Under the pieces are notes generated by a model. It saw only the letters and a program-made list of their open reading frames with translations. It searched no databases and was not told the origin of the DNA. The position numbers and the translations under genes were made by a program. A stretch of 64,000 bases of DNA from Halichoerus grypus. Its lineage: Eukaryota; Chordata; Mammalia; Carnivora; Phocidae. The stretch is from the NCBI RefSeq assembly GCF_964656455.1, contig NC_135725.1, positions 45,854,486 through 45,918,485 on the forward strand. Direction: 5' to 3'. Shown here piece by piece: positions 1-13,217 of the stretch (position 1 is its first letter; each line of letters opens with the position of its first letter).

Positions 1-1171
1 CCAATACAGCCCAGTGTAAAGCTTTTGGTCTCACGTCGCCTCAAAAAAGGCTGCACGAGCCGCCACAATTAATTGCTTCCCATTAAAAGGCTTTCTTTGG
101 TCATTATTCTTTTATATCAAATTCATACCAATGCCAGTAACTTCTTTATCTTAAAAATGATCTTGGAGAGACTGAGGTTAAACGAGGAAACAACCATAAG
201 TCCTCACTTCCTATTCAAGTCAGAAGGAAAGGAATATTTTAACCTTCAAATTCTCACTCAAAAGAAGCTTTCAAAGTACTGACTCACTGCCAAAGCTTCT
301 GCTTACCATTCTGTTGTGGGGGGGGGGGAATGATGTTCACGTGTTAAGCTTCCCTAAGAGGCTCCTAATGTGTGCATGCTTGCCCAAGGACAGCTGTCCC
401 CTACATGTGGCCAGACACAGATGTCACATGCAAGGGGTTACCAGAGAGGCTTTTGCTCCATGGAGTTCTTTCACATCTGACTCTTCCCTTTCTATGCTAA
501 TCTGTACTTCTTTTTCTTCTGCAAGATGAAAACTTCTCACTTACTTAGGCTTTTGGACGCCAGGCAAGAACTGTGCAAATGAAAACAAAGGGCTCAGCTG
601 GTGCATCGTCTTCCATCAGCTATTGAGCTTCAAGAAGGATTTCCGAATAGACCGCTCAGAAATTTATCACCTGATTTTCATGCCCTCTGAATCTCGCCCC
701 TTCGTGAAATACTCTTCCTTTTCAGGCTCCCCACAAACCTGGACCCATTGGTTTGTCATTGCTAATATTTCTGTTGCCCCCACTCTCCCTTTCCTTGTTT
801 ATGTCCACCTGCTGACATCATTCTGGGGCCCCAGCTCCCAGCAAAACACTGATGTTACATCACCGGCCAAATCCGGAGTCAGATTGGTCCCCAGCATCTG
901 GCCCAGTGTCTGGGGCACAGAAGGCATTCTGACAAAGCATGAATGAAGCACTGGCACCAGGTAGGGAGGTGAGCAGAGTGGGCTGGAGACAAGGACAGGG
1001 AGAGGCGTGATTAGGGACACCTGGACAGTGCATGCCTAAATGGGCAGTGACCTCCAGCTCCACGAGGAAATGTGGGTACAGTGTTGAGAGACCTGCTGAT
1101 TATTCAAGGGAAGCCAGATATCTGGCTTTTTATGTCTGCTTTTTAAATGTTGGCAATGGATTCCAAATTAA
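1..1171. other. Intronic DNA, nothing recognised
   Basis: No repeat family or conserved coding signal identified apart from the G11 run. Confidence 0.5.
318..328 (+). repeat. G11 homopolymer
   Basis: Eleven G in a row, a likely sequencing-error and length-polymorphism site. Confidence 0.95.
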
Positions 1172-1186
1172 AAAACACCACCCGGA

Positions 1187-1365
1187 GGGGCGCCTGGGTG
1201 GCTCAGTCGGTCAAGTGTCTGAATCTTGATATCGGCTCAGGTCATGCTCTCAGGTCGTGAGATTGAGCTCCGCGTCAGACTCTATGCTGGGTGGGGAGCC
1301 TGCTTGAGATTCCATCCCCCTCCCCCGTTCCTGCTCTCTCTAAGAAAAAAAAACAATGACAAAAC
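1187..1365 (+). mobile_element. CAN-SINE (tRNA-Lys-derived)
   Basis: The head ggggcgcctgggtggctcag, a tRNA-like body and a short A-rich tail are present. The 11-bp target-site duplication aaaacaccacc occurs at 1172-1182 and 1366-1376. The body is diverged (tcttgatatcggctcag), indicating an older subfamily. Confidence 0.93.
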
Positions 1366-1376
1366 AAAACACCACC

Positions 1377-2499
1377 TGGGTCATATTTGGCTCATCGATT
1401 TGTAATCCTTGGTTTAAAATCAGGTTGCTTGGTCTAACTTTCTTATAAATATTAGTTGGATGAATGAGTGAACAAATGAGACCAGCTTGATTATTGGAAC
1501 TGGGAGGGATCCTTGCTAGGCAATCCTTCTCCAGAGGGTCAAGGACTCGGGCTCACTTCCTTGTCTCTCTCCAAGCTCATAGATTTCACCTGGTGTAAGT
1601 ACCGCAGTCTGCTCATCTCTGGCTTAGAACCAATTGAATCTGATTACCTCAGGCTCCTCTGGGAACACCAAGGTGGAGCCCACATCAGGCCCATGAGCTG
1701 CTAGGATCCTGTGACTAACTCCCTCCTTATGCGTGTTCTTGCCCAGCCAGCTCTGCCTTCACACAAGCCAATGGAGTGGTTTTGTTTTGTTTTGTTTCAA
1801 ATCTTATTTTGGGAAGGAATGAAAGCTGACCATTAGGTGTAACTGTTCCCAATGATCTTGTAAGGAACTATCTGGATTATGAAAAATCCAGTGGAAGGTT
1901 CTGAGAGGTGAGTTAGGAGCACAGAGGGAGGTGCCGTATAATTACATGGGAATTATCATCCACGAACAGTGAACAAAAATGTGTGGTCATCACTGTGGAT
2001 CATCCAGATGGTTCATAATGAAATGCCCAAGTGAGTCCCCAGATACTCTGACTTCTTATAAATTTGCCACCTAATTTGCAGCCTTGCTCCTCTGTGGTGT
2101 TGCTTAGCAATATCAATGATTACTGATTTCTGTCCTGTGAGGAGCTGACTCAGGCCATATTTCTCTGTAATTTACATGCTCTTGATGATCAAGCAAGAAA
2201 AACGGGACTTGGATGTGCTGTTCTGTTGCTTTCCTTTTGAGGTGGGTTGGGGGCAGGAGAGAGTACAGGACAGAGCAAGCAGGTTTCTGGGAAGGATTTT
2301 TAAAGAAAAACAGTGAGCAACCTAGGCAGGAGAATCGACCCAAAACAGTGAGGCTAAAAAAAGATTTCCTGGGCTTTAGGAGTATCCTTTTAATTGTGTA
2401 ATTAAAAATCTCAATACCAACCTTAACATAACTTTAAATACTGATACTCTGTCAGAATGTTTTTCTCCCCAAAGGGATAGAGAAAAGCAAGTGATGATA
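1377..2499. other. Intronic DNA, nothing recognised
   Basis: Unique-looking; contains a short TTTTG run near 1782-1797. Confidence 0.5.
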
Positions 2500-2741
2500 G
2501 AGCATAATAGTTGTATCATTTAGAGTTTGGAGCCCTACAGACCTTGACTTGACAACTGGGTCTGCTGGGTACTAGCCATGAGACCCTGGGCATATTACTT
2601 AACCTCTCCGATACTCTTGTTCCTACACTTCTATAAAATGGGAACAATAATGGTTGTCTTGTAGGGTTGTGGTGAGGACTGCAGGTCCTTAACACATAAC
2701 TGACACATAGTATTCATTAAACATATGGTAGGTATTATTAT
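2500..2741 (+). repeat. MIR SINE
   Basis: Near full length: ggagccctacagaccttgac, ctgggcatattacttaacct, ctataaaatgggaacaataa and acacatagtattcattaaac. First of three same-strand MIRs. Confidence 0.8.
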
Positions 2742-2849
2742 GGCTTTAAGGCATCTATTGGTTTTCCTTCAAATGGGTAGCATTCTTCTGATCTTTACAA
2801 AATCAGAGTGAACCTGGTATCAAGAGACCATACCAGGATGCAGAACATG

Positions 2850-3065
2850 GAGATCTTGTAGCACGGTATAAGTTTTAGGGTCAATGGATATGGGTTCTAA
2901 TCCAGACTTTAACTCTTACTAGATATGTGACTTTGTAATAAGATACTTCTTAGTTTACTCATCTGTAATGGGGCTAATTATAGGAGTCCCTATTGCATTG
3001 TTGTAAGGGGCTTCACTCGATGCCTGGAACATTGAAAGTGCTTCATCAATGGGAGCCATCATTCT
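2850..3065 (+). repeat. MIR SINE
   Basis: Sequence tatgggttctaatccagact, actcatctgtaatggggcta and cgatgcctggaacattgaaa. Second of three same-strand MIRs. Confidence 0.7.
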
Positions 3066-3404
3066 ATGATTGCACCAAAGCCCAGTGAGTGATGAGTATC
3101 CAGGCTAACACAGTAAGTCACGATAAGTGACCTAGCATTAGAAACTTGTTCTATCATCCTTTTGCAAGCTTATATTGGAGGAGAAACAGGTAAAAGGAGA
3201 AGAATGACAAAAATAATGACCAATTACATCATGACAAAGGAAGTCTATGAATGTCATATTCTTTTGTATAATCTGACATCAAGTACATGGAGACTGTTGG
3301 CATTATTTAAAGAAAGTACAACTTGGGGAAAGAGAAAATATAGTCATCTTTTAAGTTTTGATTTTCAAAAGGAAAGCTCAAAAGGGACTTCAACTGCTTA
3401 GGAA

Positions 3405-3668
3405 AGTGGGTATTGTCCAATGGTTAAGAGAGTGAGTTCTGAGGTCCAACAAATCTGGATTTGAACGTGGCTCCATCAATTGCTTCTCTTGTGTCCTTAG
3501 GCAAATTATTTAACTGCCCTAACTTTCAGGGTCTTTATCTGTAAAATGGTTATAATAGAAGTTCCTATCTCATAGCGTTGATGTGAAAATTAAATGAGTT
3601 AATTTATATAAAATGCTTAACACAGTGTCTGCCACATAGTAAGTATTCAATAAACATTAGTTATTCCA
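3405..3668 (+). repeat. MIR SINE
   Basis: A very complete copy: ggttaagagagtgagttctg, ggatttgaacgtggctccat, ctgtaaaatggttataatag and gccacatagtaagtattcaa. Confidence 0.88.
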
Positions 3669-4329
3669 GTGATTGTCATTATAGTTGTCTCTGTGGGCAT
3701 CTATTCAGAGTTTTGGCTGAATATTCAATACTTTTTCTGGTGTCTTCTTTTTTAGCTGCAGTCTCCAGGGAGAAAATGATATTGTCAAAGAGAGTGAAAG
3801 ACTATAGTTTGAATAACAAAGAGCACAGCGTATCAGGTACCATCCGTATAACATTTGGAATTTATTTCTTATTTTCAGAAAATCTGTCTGACCTCTTCTA
3901 ATAGCAAGGTATCTAAAACATGTTTTTGATAAGTTTTTTTCTGTGTGGGTAAGGGGTTAGGAAGCTAACATTTTCACTAATGACATCTTCTAACATCTTG
4001 GGCACATTTTTGTATTTCTGGAAATTGAAAGATTATGTTTACAAAATGAAGCAAAATGTACTTTCTGATGAAGCCTTATCAAATTTGGGGTGCAGGATAC
4101 TGACACATATATTACTCACTCTTTAAAGTGGCAAAACATTCCATTCCTTTTTCCTGTCTTCCTCCTTCCCCCAGACTCCTTTTTTAAAAAAAAGGACTTA
4201 GGAGGTGGTATGTCTAGATAGGCCCACCATTTTCTTTTGTAGACATAGGAGCTTGGCTCTATTACATGTGACCAAGATCCATAAGGTGGGGCCCCAGATG
4301 GTGCTGATGCTTCTATATCCTAAGCCACA
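3669..4329. other. Intronic DNA, nothing recognised
   Basis: AT-rich unique-looking sequence between a MIR and an L2. Confidence 0.5.
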
Positions 4330-4875
4330 CCCACATCCCAACCAGTCAGGAAGCCCTATCAGTTCTACGCCTAAACATCCTCAATTCTGTCTTTTCTGCA
4401 CCATTCCCACTGCCCCCACCTTAGTCCAAGGCTCTTGCCATAGTCTTATTTGAACTCTCAATTCCTGATCTTTCTCACCTCCTATTGTCTACTCCCAGCA
4501 CCTCTCACCTATCTTTCACACTTTCCAGGGTAAAGCTTTCAAAACACAAAATCCAAATACGATAGCTCTGAAACCTGAACTTTTTGTGTTGGACTTTTAT
4601 TAGGTCTCCTAGTTTATTTGATCCTTCAGAACCCAGTTCTGACATTCCCTCCTGCAGGCAGCATCCCTGAATGGCTCCCATCCCTAGTGGGAGTCAGGTC
4701 CTCCTGTGTGTCTGTTCCAAGTACATACTTTTGTTGTATGCTCATCAAATGCACCCTAACCGATTTGCTTTTTGCCCTAGAGGGCAAAGAATCATCCTAC
4801 TCATTTTGTTAATTTCAGCACCCAGCAGAGTTCCTGGCACTCTGTAGGTGTTCAAATGCTGCTGAATTGAATTAG
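4330..4875 (+). repeat. L2 LINE 3' part
   Basis: It passes from late ORF wording (ctgcccccaccttagtccaa) to the 3' UTR (cattccctcctgcaggc, gagggcaaagaatcatcc, agcacccagcagagttcctg) and ends aggtgttcaaatgctgctga. Confidence 0.75.
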
Positions 4876-6454
4876 ATCTCTATTTAACAGTGCACTGTTG
4901 ATCTTCAGTCTAGTTGCTTTGGTACTGATGCCTATGGTTCCTTCCATTTTAGTATTCTAACCCTGCAGTTTCAACTATTCTGTTTCTAGTGTCTCTGCAG
5001 GGAGGAAGATGTCTGTGGCCTCAACTCTTGGAATCCTTTTCATTGCCTCTATAAAGTAGGAGGATTTACGTCATGCGCAAACCCCATCAGTAGAGTCCTT
5101 GGCACACAGAAGACAAAATGGCGGCGATATCTTGGAAATGGAGGTGGAAAAGAACACTGGTGCAGAGAATGGATGCTGCATGCTGGCTACGGAACAACTT
5201 GGATGTTCTCCTGGATCCCATCTTGCAGCCTGGCTAGATGCAGTGGTATTCGCCAGGCAGAGAGAATCGGTGCTAAATTATATCCAGCCACTGGGTCAGC
5301 ACAGCTGAGTTTCTACCCTATGATGTACTGAGCATCAAACAGTATCAGAAAAGCACACAAGAAAAGCATCCTAGGCAAAGAGAGGAAAAGCAATAAAATG
5401 AAAAAACAAAACAAAACAAAACACTCCAGCCATCTGGGGGGGAGGTGGATAAAAGGCAAGGGATAAGAGAGAAATCTGAGAAGTTAAAAGAATTTGAGAA
5501 CAGAATGAAAAAAAAGGGAAAAAAAGACTGTGAGAAATTAATGCCACTAATGTGGAAGGAAATTAAAAGTAAAAACTATCCTTCTGATTATGTATCTTGT
5601 GCTTCAGTCTTGTCCAGGTTGTCATTTTACTGATTACTTGGATCCTTACCACAACAGAAACAATCATCCCAAATTATGAAGAACTTAAAGGATCAAATTT
5701 AAAGTAGAAAGAATTGGCATGCAATCCTTTAAATGTCATTACATGTAAATCCGTTTACCATTATTCTTACTTAAATGCCATATTGTATAACGTGGGACTC
5801 TACAAGTGAGTTTAACATCCAGAGGTGAAGATAAGGTGGGAGATTAAGACATGTTTCATAAACAGTCCATTATACACTTTAGATCAAATAGCAAATGCCT
5901 GCCAGTGAACCAGATCTGATGATGTCAGATGAGGCCAGCCAAGGCAGCCTCTAATCCCCATGTATATAAATGATGGCCTAACGACGTCTCTGCAGGATGA
6001 AAAAATTAGTAGAGTAATTGCTTTTCCAGGTTTTTATCAATATGTTAGAAAGAGGAATTTTTTTTTTTTTTTTTTTTTTAGTCTACTGAACATCTGAAAG
6101 CTATGAACCCCAGATGAAATCAGGACTTTCTGGAAGGAAATGAATTAAGTACCATGTCACACGATTTCCTTCTTGTTGTACAATGGATAGGAGGACTTCG
6201 TAAACACATAAACTACAACCATACAGCCTCAGGATAACTTTTGCTCCACTAAAGACCCGACTGCCAAAAAGAATAGTTCCCATGTGATATTCTAGATAGG
6301 TATAACGGTATCTAAAAATCTGGCACATAGCAAATAGGCTTCTTTTTAAGGGAAAATATGGAAAAGATAATTCAACAATTTACTACTGAATTACCAAAAA
6401 GTATCTGAAAATATGATGATTGCAAGGAAAAAAAAAAAGAACAACTGAAAGCAA
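4876..6454. other. Intronic DNA, nothing recognised
   Basis: Holds a short CAAAA run near 5405-5422 and the T22 run. The stretch 5090-5310 has higher GC and a short open frame without recognisable similarity. Confidence 0.5.
6058..6079 (+). repeat. T22 homopolymer
   Basis: Twenty-two T in a row. It could be the reversed A-tail of a lost retroelement, but no element body is visible next to it. Confidence 0.9.
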
Positions 6455-6682
6455 TTTATTTGACAAATATCTACGTGGGACTAATGATGTGCCAGGCAAT
6501 GTTCTACGTGCTCTATGAATAGCACTGTAGTCAGTATACTTAATAGGCCCAAGAGACAGATATTATTATCTTCCCTGTTTTACAAAAGAAGAAGCCAAGC
6601 TAGAGAGAAGTTAAATAATGTGCCCAGAGTCATGCAGCAAGTAAGTGGCCGAGCTGGGGTTGGGACCAAGGTGGCTGGCTTC
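6455..6682 (-). repeat. MIR SINE
   Basis: The plus strand reads atgatgtgccaggcaatgtt, ccctgttttacaaaagaaga and gcagcaagtaagtggccgag. Confidence 0.82.
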
Positions 6683-8274
6683 ACAACGGGTCTAACAACT
6701 ACAGGACGTTCCTCCTCCCATGAGTCGGCTGGGAAGAGGCTCCCATAAATATGCCCAGCAGGGGAGAGAACCCATCTCAATAGGCATAGTGTATGATGCT
6801 ACCTTTACGCTCCAAGGGTCTGCTCCTCATTTTCGAATCCTCACTAGCATTAAGAAGATGGTGTACACTCCTGAGGTCTAGAAAACAGTTTGTAACTTTT
6901 TCTAGCAAGGAAATGCTGCATGACCTATCGCGTCATGAATGGAAATGTGGTGCATAGAAAGGAAGGTGAATCACTGGATAAAGTCTTTTCAGAAATGGCA
7001 GAGGAGTATTTTCATCACAAAGAGTTTTCTGGAATGAAACTGACTCATGATGATTTTTAACTCCTGGTGATGATGGTTGTTCTGGTCTAAAGGCCATCGC
7101 GTTGAAGCCAAGCTGCCCTTGCTAACCGTTATTTGGGATTAAGTTGCTGCCGCCCTGGGAAGTCAAAGAGAGAAATTACCACCCCAGAAGTAGCCATGTG
7201 GGGTTACCATAGCTGCATTCCGAAGCTCAGATGCAGCAACATCGTTTAAACTGGTTTTCAGGAAGTTGACTAGTCTGGGATGAGCACTGGCTACCGTTCC
7301 CCCAGAGACTTATCTCTAGTGGGGGCTTGTAAAGAAAAATCTTTCCCAACGGAGCAACCACTCACATCAGCTTGCAATAGGAACGTGTTTTGTGCACGAA
7401 TGAGTGAATGAATACATGAATCCCCACACAAATAAGCAATCCATCTGATGATGTGGACCCATAAGCTTTACATAAAGAACAATCTTGCCTGATTCTTGAT
7501 GTGTGTGTGAACGTGTGAGTGTGTGTGCATGCACACACGTGTGCATGTGTATCATATAGTCTCATTCGAGCCCCTAGACAACCTGTAAAGGACAGTTGGG
7601 TGTGGGGTGAGGGAACTCTTTGTAATGGCCCAGGCTAGGAGGACAGGTTTGGGGGACCTGATATCGTGGGGTCACAGAGAAACAGACACTGACAGCAACT
7701 TGAGGATGTGTGTTTCCAACATGATCAACCTCCAGAGGTGAGTGCACCACCCAGTGCATATCCCAGACGCGAGAGTCAAACTGGACAGAGTTTTGGCTCC
7801 TGTCGCAGCAAACTGTCTCCTAACTGAACGCGAGTCATCCAACCTGCTCTCCATTAAGCGAAGCCCTGCTGTTCATAAAGCCAGCAGAGGTGTCTTTAGT
7901 GTTTCATTTGGAAGAAAATACCTTTGAATGCTCTCATATCCCAGATGGTATTTATGTATCAACACCCATTTTGAACGGGCTGTCGTCGGTAAAATCAAAG
8001 CGTGTTTTAAGCCGTTGCCCCCGTCCTTTGGTCCTCCACATAATCATGCCTGTGACAGCTGCTTGCTATCTCTGGAATTCTGAGTCCTTCGCTCTGAAGG
8101 AGTTCTCACTGCATCTGCTGAGCATGTGATAAGTTCAAGAGCACAGAATGAAGCTGTAAGATTATGGACGTTTGTGTGTCTTTTTCCTTCTTTGTGCTAT
8201 GTATAAGCGCAAGTGCCATCAAAATCGGGTTTTTGGCCACATTCCTTTGCGGACTTTATTTCAAAGCAAATCTT

Positions 8275-8313
<39 letters not shown>

Positions 8314-8984
8314 CCCTTTCCATACTCAAAGTAATTGATTTCAATAAGGCCATTCACATTCCCTACATGCCCCAAATGAAACTTATTTATAAGATTCAAT
8401 TTCAACCATCTTGGCTGTTCAAATCCAAGAGTAATGCTTTACTATTCCCCAAAGCGAGGAGCTATTTGACTTGTCTGTGCGTTTGCTCTGTGAGAGGCAT
8501 GGTCTGTCTTCCTCTATCCAGGCATTTAAACCACTGTCATCTTATTAAAAACACCGCCAGTAGATTGGCTTTTATTCTTCTCCAACAAAGATGTTCACTC
8601 CTGTTGCCTATTCACTTACCAGCTGAGGCTGCATGCAAACATTTTTCTTGCTAATTTAAACTGATCTATGACTTGGGATAAAGCGAAAGGTTACAATATT
8701 GCCTCTCTGGGCCAACTTCCCCACATTTGGAATGAAATAGGCCTGCAAAGGACTTGCTTCTGGGATCAAATGACAACTTATGAAAACTCATATTGAAGCT
8801 GTTTTTAAAAATAGAAGCTAGGGAAATAACAAGTTCTACTGTTTGGTGAGAAAAAAAAGGAAAACCCAGCAAGCAAGTGAACGTTTTTAATCTTAGTGTC
8901 AGCTTCAAGTTAACACTAAATGTATATGGTAAGGAATTGGAATGATTTCACAGAATAGATGTTTGGCTCTGTGTCTGAGAGATG
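6683..8984. other. Intronic DNA, mostly unique
   Basis: Contains a TG-rich stretch (about 7499-7548) and the GA microsatellite. The segment 7080-7330 is repeat-free and contains several CpG, so it is a possible conserved non-coding element. I cannot test conservation here. Confidence 0.45.
8278..8311 (+). repeat. (GA)17 microsatellite
   Basis: Uninterrupted GA repeat of 34 bases, likely length-polymorphic. Confidence 0.97.
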
Positions 8985-9110
8985 GACATGCGTGGCGAGA
9001 TGGGAATCCCAGCAGCGTGGAAAGCATTCAGGCTCTGAGGACAAACTTAGGAGCTAAGTGACTATGAGCAAGTAATATCACTCTGCACCTCAGTTTAGTC
9101 AGACCTAAAA
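8985..9110 (+). repeat. MIR fragment
   Basis: Weak match: cattcaggctctgaggacaa, agtgactatgagcaagtaat and ctgcacctcagtttagtcag. Confidence 0.45.
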
Positions 9111-9789
9111 CACACAAAAAATTCCCACAGCCACTGTGGAGGGCATTGCCTGAGAGGACCATCAGCTGCGTGGCATGCAAGGGGCACTTATAAATTCCAC
9201 TCCCATGTTTTCCTTCTTCACCATCTTTGAGACCCTTTGCTAGTCCTACACTTGGATTCAAGGCTCACACCCCAAGATGACCTTCCTCAAGATCTGGCGA
9301 GCCGAATTCACCCACGCTGAGTGTCTACTCTGCCCACCGCTGTGCTCGGCGCTCTATGTGCCCCAATATGGCTCCCCCATTTGGTTCACGAATCTGCCCT
9401 TGTCATCACGTGATGTTGCCTCCATAAATGTGTGCTTTCACGGCTTCAGGATTGAGGGCCTTGTTTCTTCAAATAAATGGTTCTAGTGCTCCAGGAAGCC
9501 CCTCTCCTATCCCCCAGAGTGCTTCACCTAGAGCGATCAACAGATTCCATGGGACAGTGGCTCTCACACCTTACTGCTGTTCCTTAAGGGCTGCCCCCTG
9601 GGGAGACCCCAGCTGCCTCGGGTCCAGCATCTTCTCCTTGCTGCCAAGTACTTCAACCAGAGCATCTAAAAGCTGCATTTGGATCTCTGATGGGCCTATT
9701 TTCCCTTTTTGTTCTTCTTCGTGAAAAGTGTCTTTGCTCTTCCTACTTATTCTATATAAATTTACAAACCAAGTGATGAAGTCCCATGA
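9111..9789. other. Intronic DNA, nothing recognised
   Basis: Relatively GC-rich with incidental open frames; no family identified. Confidence 0.45.
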
Positions 9790-10045
9790 AATACCTTTTT
9801 TGGGATTTCAATTAGGGTTGGGTCGCATTTAGAGTTTAATTTGGGGAGAACCGATATCATTATAATATATCAACATTTATTTAGATTTTCTATGTTCTCC
9901 CGAAATGATTACTTATTGTTTTTGTTATAAAGTTCTTAAACATTTCCTTTGGGTTAATGTTTGGTACTTGATGGCTTTGTTGCATTTATAAGTGGTATCT
10001 TGATTGCTTTTATGTTGATTTTCACTGATCTAGAGGAAGGCTACT
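9790..10045 (-). mobile_element. Old L1 ORF2 fragment
   Basis: The plus strand reads gggatttcaattagggttgg, then ttaatttggggagaacc and a run resembling the reverse strand of the L1 ORF2 3' half. It is heavily diverged, has no open frame, and its boundaries are uncertain. Confidence 0.6.
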
Positions 10046-11244
10046 GAATCAGGCACATTGCTAAAGGATTTGTCCTGAGTGAACTCTTAACAGTTCTAAC
10101 AGTTTAAAACATTTTTTTACTCTTCCCTGTGGGAATTCTTTTGAGCAAAGTTTCTACTGTTAATTTTTTTTTATAAGTTTGAAAACCCATGGGGGAAAGA
10201 GGGTGAAAAAAAATTAGATATTTGCTACTCATTTGTGAGGCTTTTACAATTGAGATGTCCTGGAATTCAGGTCACCAAAGCCGCCCGCTCACCTCCCATT
10301 GCCCGAGCCAGACCGATAAAGCACAGGACAGATGGCCCAGGATGTCACACTAGGTCCTGGAGGGGGAAAGGAGGGAGCAAAGCTGTCCTTCAGGAAGGCA
10401 GCAGCAAGGCTCCCAGGAGGCTCCCCCAACCGGTCTGAATGAAGGTAACGTGAATGAGTTGGCTGGAGAGTCACAACAGTGACACTGGCCCTGATAACGT
10501 GAAGTGAATTTACAATGGGAAAATGTGTCTGTCTTTCTAACAGCAAATAAGGTAGGTAGGAGCACAGTGTCATTTTCAGACATCTCCTTACGGGATTCTG
10601 AAGATTTTGTCACGAAAAACAGTCTGAGGGGAATTTCACAGCAGGCATGGGGACCCACTGTCCCAAACTGCCTCAAGCACCATAGTGAAATCATCCTTCA
10701 GTTCCATGATAGCCCACTGGGCAAGTATTATTTCTGCTTTTGTATTGCCAAGGTATCAGGGGCACTCATCTGTTAGATCTTGTTATTCATAATAAAATTG
10801 TTTTTGTAACGAAAAAAATGTAAATCAAAATTTAAAATTCCACAAGGCAGGAGACATTACTGGGATTGTAGAAGATAACCCCAGAACCCACGGAGATGGA
10901 ACAAGGAGCTTCTTCGTTTGTGATTTTCTTCTCACACACAATTTCACACACAATTATGGGGTAGATGCTATTTTATAGGTGTTTGATGTGGTAAAATGAA
11001 TGAAAGACTCAGACAAACTTTTTAGGATTTCATAGTGATGGTAATTCTTTGACTGTATAAAATTAGGCCCCTGGAATGCAATAAATAAAAGAACCAAAGG
11101 TATATCAAGGGGAAGAAGAGGAAATGAAATAGGAGAACCAAGAGTCAGGAAAGAAAAGCAGAAGAAGTGGACAGGACATCTCACCAACAGGGTGAGAGAC
11201 AGACAGCAAACATTTCCCACCACGGCAATCCCATCAGAACTAGA
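10046..11244. other. Intronic DNA, nothing recognised
   Basis: Overlapping short open frames on both strands near 10235-10700 have no protein-like character. Confidence 0.5.
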
Positions 11245-11345
11245 GGGAGATTGATTCAATCATCCAGCAAATACTGACTGAGCATCTACCTCACATCAGT
11301 GTCACGTGAAAGGCAGGGGACACAACGGTGGTCACGGCAGAAACG
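11245..11345 (-). repeat. L2 fragment
   Basis: The plus strand reads ttcaatcatccagcaaatac, actgagcatctacctcac and caggggacacaacggtggtc, the reverse of an L2 3' end. Confidence 0.55.
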
Positions 11346-11489
11346 ACTGCTGTTCACTACTGTAGAGACAGCCCTCAACTGACGAGGACTTTGTCATCAC
11401 GACCAAAAAGAGCCCTCTGACAGGGCATGGGCTAAGACAGTCTACATGGCTACAGGCATAGAGCTCTCCAGCAGGAAAGTCATAAAGGC

Positions 11490-12070
11490 AAGTACTCATT
11501 TACTGCATTCAACAAATACATCATATGTGTGCTGGGCCCTGGAGATACGGCCTGCCCCATGTCCTGTCCTGTCCGAGATATCAGGAAGACATAGGCAGCA
11601 AACAACAAATAAATACATTCATGGTGATGAGTGTTACAGAGAAATAATAAAGCGTGTCAAGGATGATCCAAAACTCTGCTTTATTATCATTGTTTTGGTG
11701 CTGCTACTTTTCTAAGGCTGAATGAATAAGGCCTCTTTGGTCAGGTGACATAGGAAGGCTGATTTGAAGGAAGGGCAAGCAGGGGCCATTTGGATGTTTG
11801 GGGGAAGAAGGAATATGTGTCCAAGCCCTAAGGCAGAAGTGTGCTTGGAGTTTGTGAGAAGAAGCTGGTGGGCAGCCATAGAAGTGAGAAGGGGGAGGAG
11901 GGCTGAGAGAGAGGAGGAGAGAAGGGGAGGAGTGGGGAGGACAGCAGAGAAGGGCACAGAGGAAGGGAGGAGGGAGGACAGGCAGGGCCCAGGGGGCCTT
12001 AAGGCCACTGTAAGCACTAGAGCTTTTGCCGTTGGTGAGATGGTTGAGCAGAGGTTGGGCATGATTTAAC
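11490..12070 (-). repeat. L2 LINE 3' part
   Basis: The plus strand reads gcattcaacaaatacatcat, gtgctgggccctggagatac, taaggcctctttggtcaggt and gccctaaggcagaagtgtgc, a long reverse L2. The purine-rich stretch 11890-11985 is a local expansion within it. Confidence 0.75.
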
Positions 12071-12689
12071 TTATGCTTTCAGGGAACCAGGCTTCTTAGA
12101 TGCCAGGTTTGGGGACATGCCTTTTCTGGAGGAGGATCCAGGCCCCTGGATAAAAGTTGGACTTGTGGGCCAACAGAGAGCTCTTTAAAGGGAGAAAGAA
12201 GGGAAACGTCACCTTTCCTCTCTGTAAATCAGGAACCTGAGAAGACAGGATTAAGGTTACCAGGGATAGGAAGAAGAAGGGGAACGCATTTGACCTTTGC
12301 TGGGATCTACATGGAGATCCATGTTGGGGGAGGCAGAGTGCCCCGTTCTGTCTCCTTTGTAAGCTGGGGCAGTCACACAGCTCTGTTGTGACCTGTGTGA
12401 TGGAAGTGGAAGTCTGCTTCTGGGAACACTCAGGTTTTTCTGATTAAAAAAAGACAGCTGCATGGTCTTCTTCCCAGAATACAGATAAAATGGCAGGGGA
12501 GGGGCGTTGGAGGGGAGCAGCTGTCTTCCTCTGAGGATGAGGATGAGAGAAACAAGCTCTAGACTGAAGAATGAACAGAAGGACACTCTGTTCTTCATGG
12601 CAGAGGGGAGCTGTATGACCAGCCTTGGACTGCTTCCTATTGGGCTTCTGGTTAAATAAGAGAAACGGAACCCTAAAAAGCTACTAAGA
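12071..12689. other. Intronic DNA, nothing recognised
   Basis: Unique-looking sequence between an L2 and an L1 3' end. Confidence 0.5.
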
Positions 12690-13140
12690 CCAACCTGGAA
12701 AGGCTAAAATATACTGTACAATTCCAACTCTGTGACATTCTAGAAGAGGCAAAAACTATGGAGACAGTGAAAAGACCAGTGGTTGACAGGGGTGTGTGTG
12801 AGTGCACATGAGAAGCATGAACAGGCAAAGCACAGAGGGCTTTTAGGGCAAGAAAATACTCTGTTTGATATTATAATGATGGATGTATGTCATTGTACAT
12901 TTGCCTAAACCCACAGAATATACAGTACCCAGAGGGAACCCCAAGGTGAACTATGGACTTTGGGTGGTTATGATGTCAGCGTAGGTTCATCCTTGGTAAT
13001 AAACGTACCACTCTAGTGAGTGGCGTTGCTAATGAGGGAGGATATTCCTGTGTAGGAGTAAGTGGTATATGGGAAATCTCTTACCTTCCTCTCAATTATG
13101 TTGTAAACTGAAAACTTCTCCAAAAAAAATAAAGTCTTAG
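12690..13140 (+). mobile_element. Old L1 3' UTR end
   Basis: The sequence reads gtgacattctagaagaggca, then cagtggttgacaggg, catttgcctaaacccacag, gaactatggactttgggtgg and an ending aaaaataaagtcttag. This is the standard 3' UTR of mammalian-wide L1M elements, truncated at its 5' side. Confidence 0.8.
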
Positions 13141-13217
13141 AGAAACCTCTTACATTAAGCCATGGCAGTTAGATTCTATTACATGACACTGAACATAATT
13201 TTAACTGGAAAATCACT

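Noticed and set aside
1187..1260. tRNA gene-like heads at this and the other SINE positions
   Set aside because: The tRNA-Lys similarity belongs to CAN-SINEs with A-rich tails and target duplications, not to functional tRNA genes.
7499..7550. TG-rich stretch as a Z-DNA or regulatory element
   Set aside because: It is short and interrupted, with nothing beyond simple-sequence composition to support a function.
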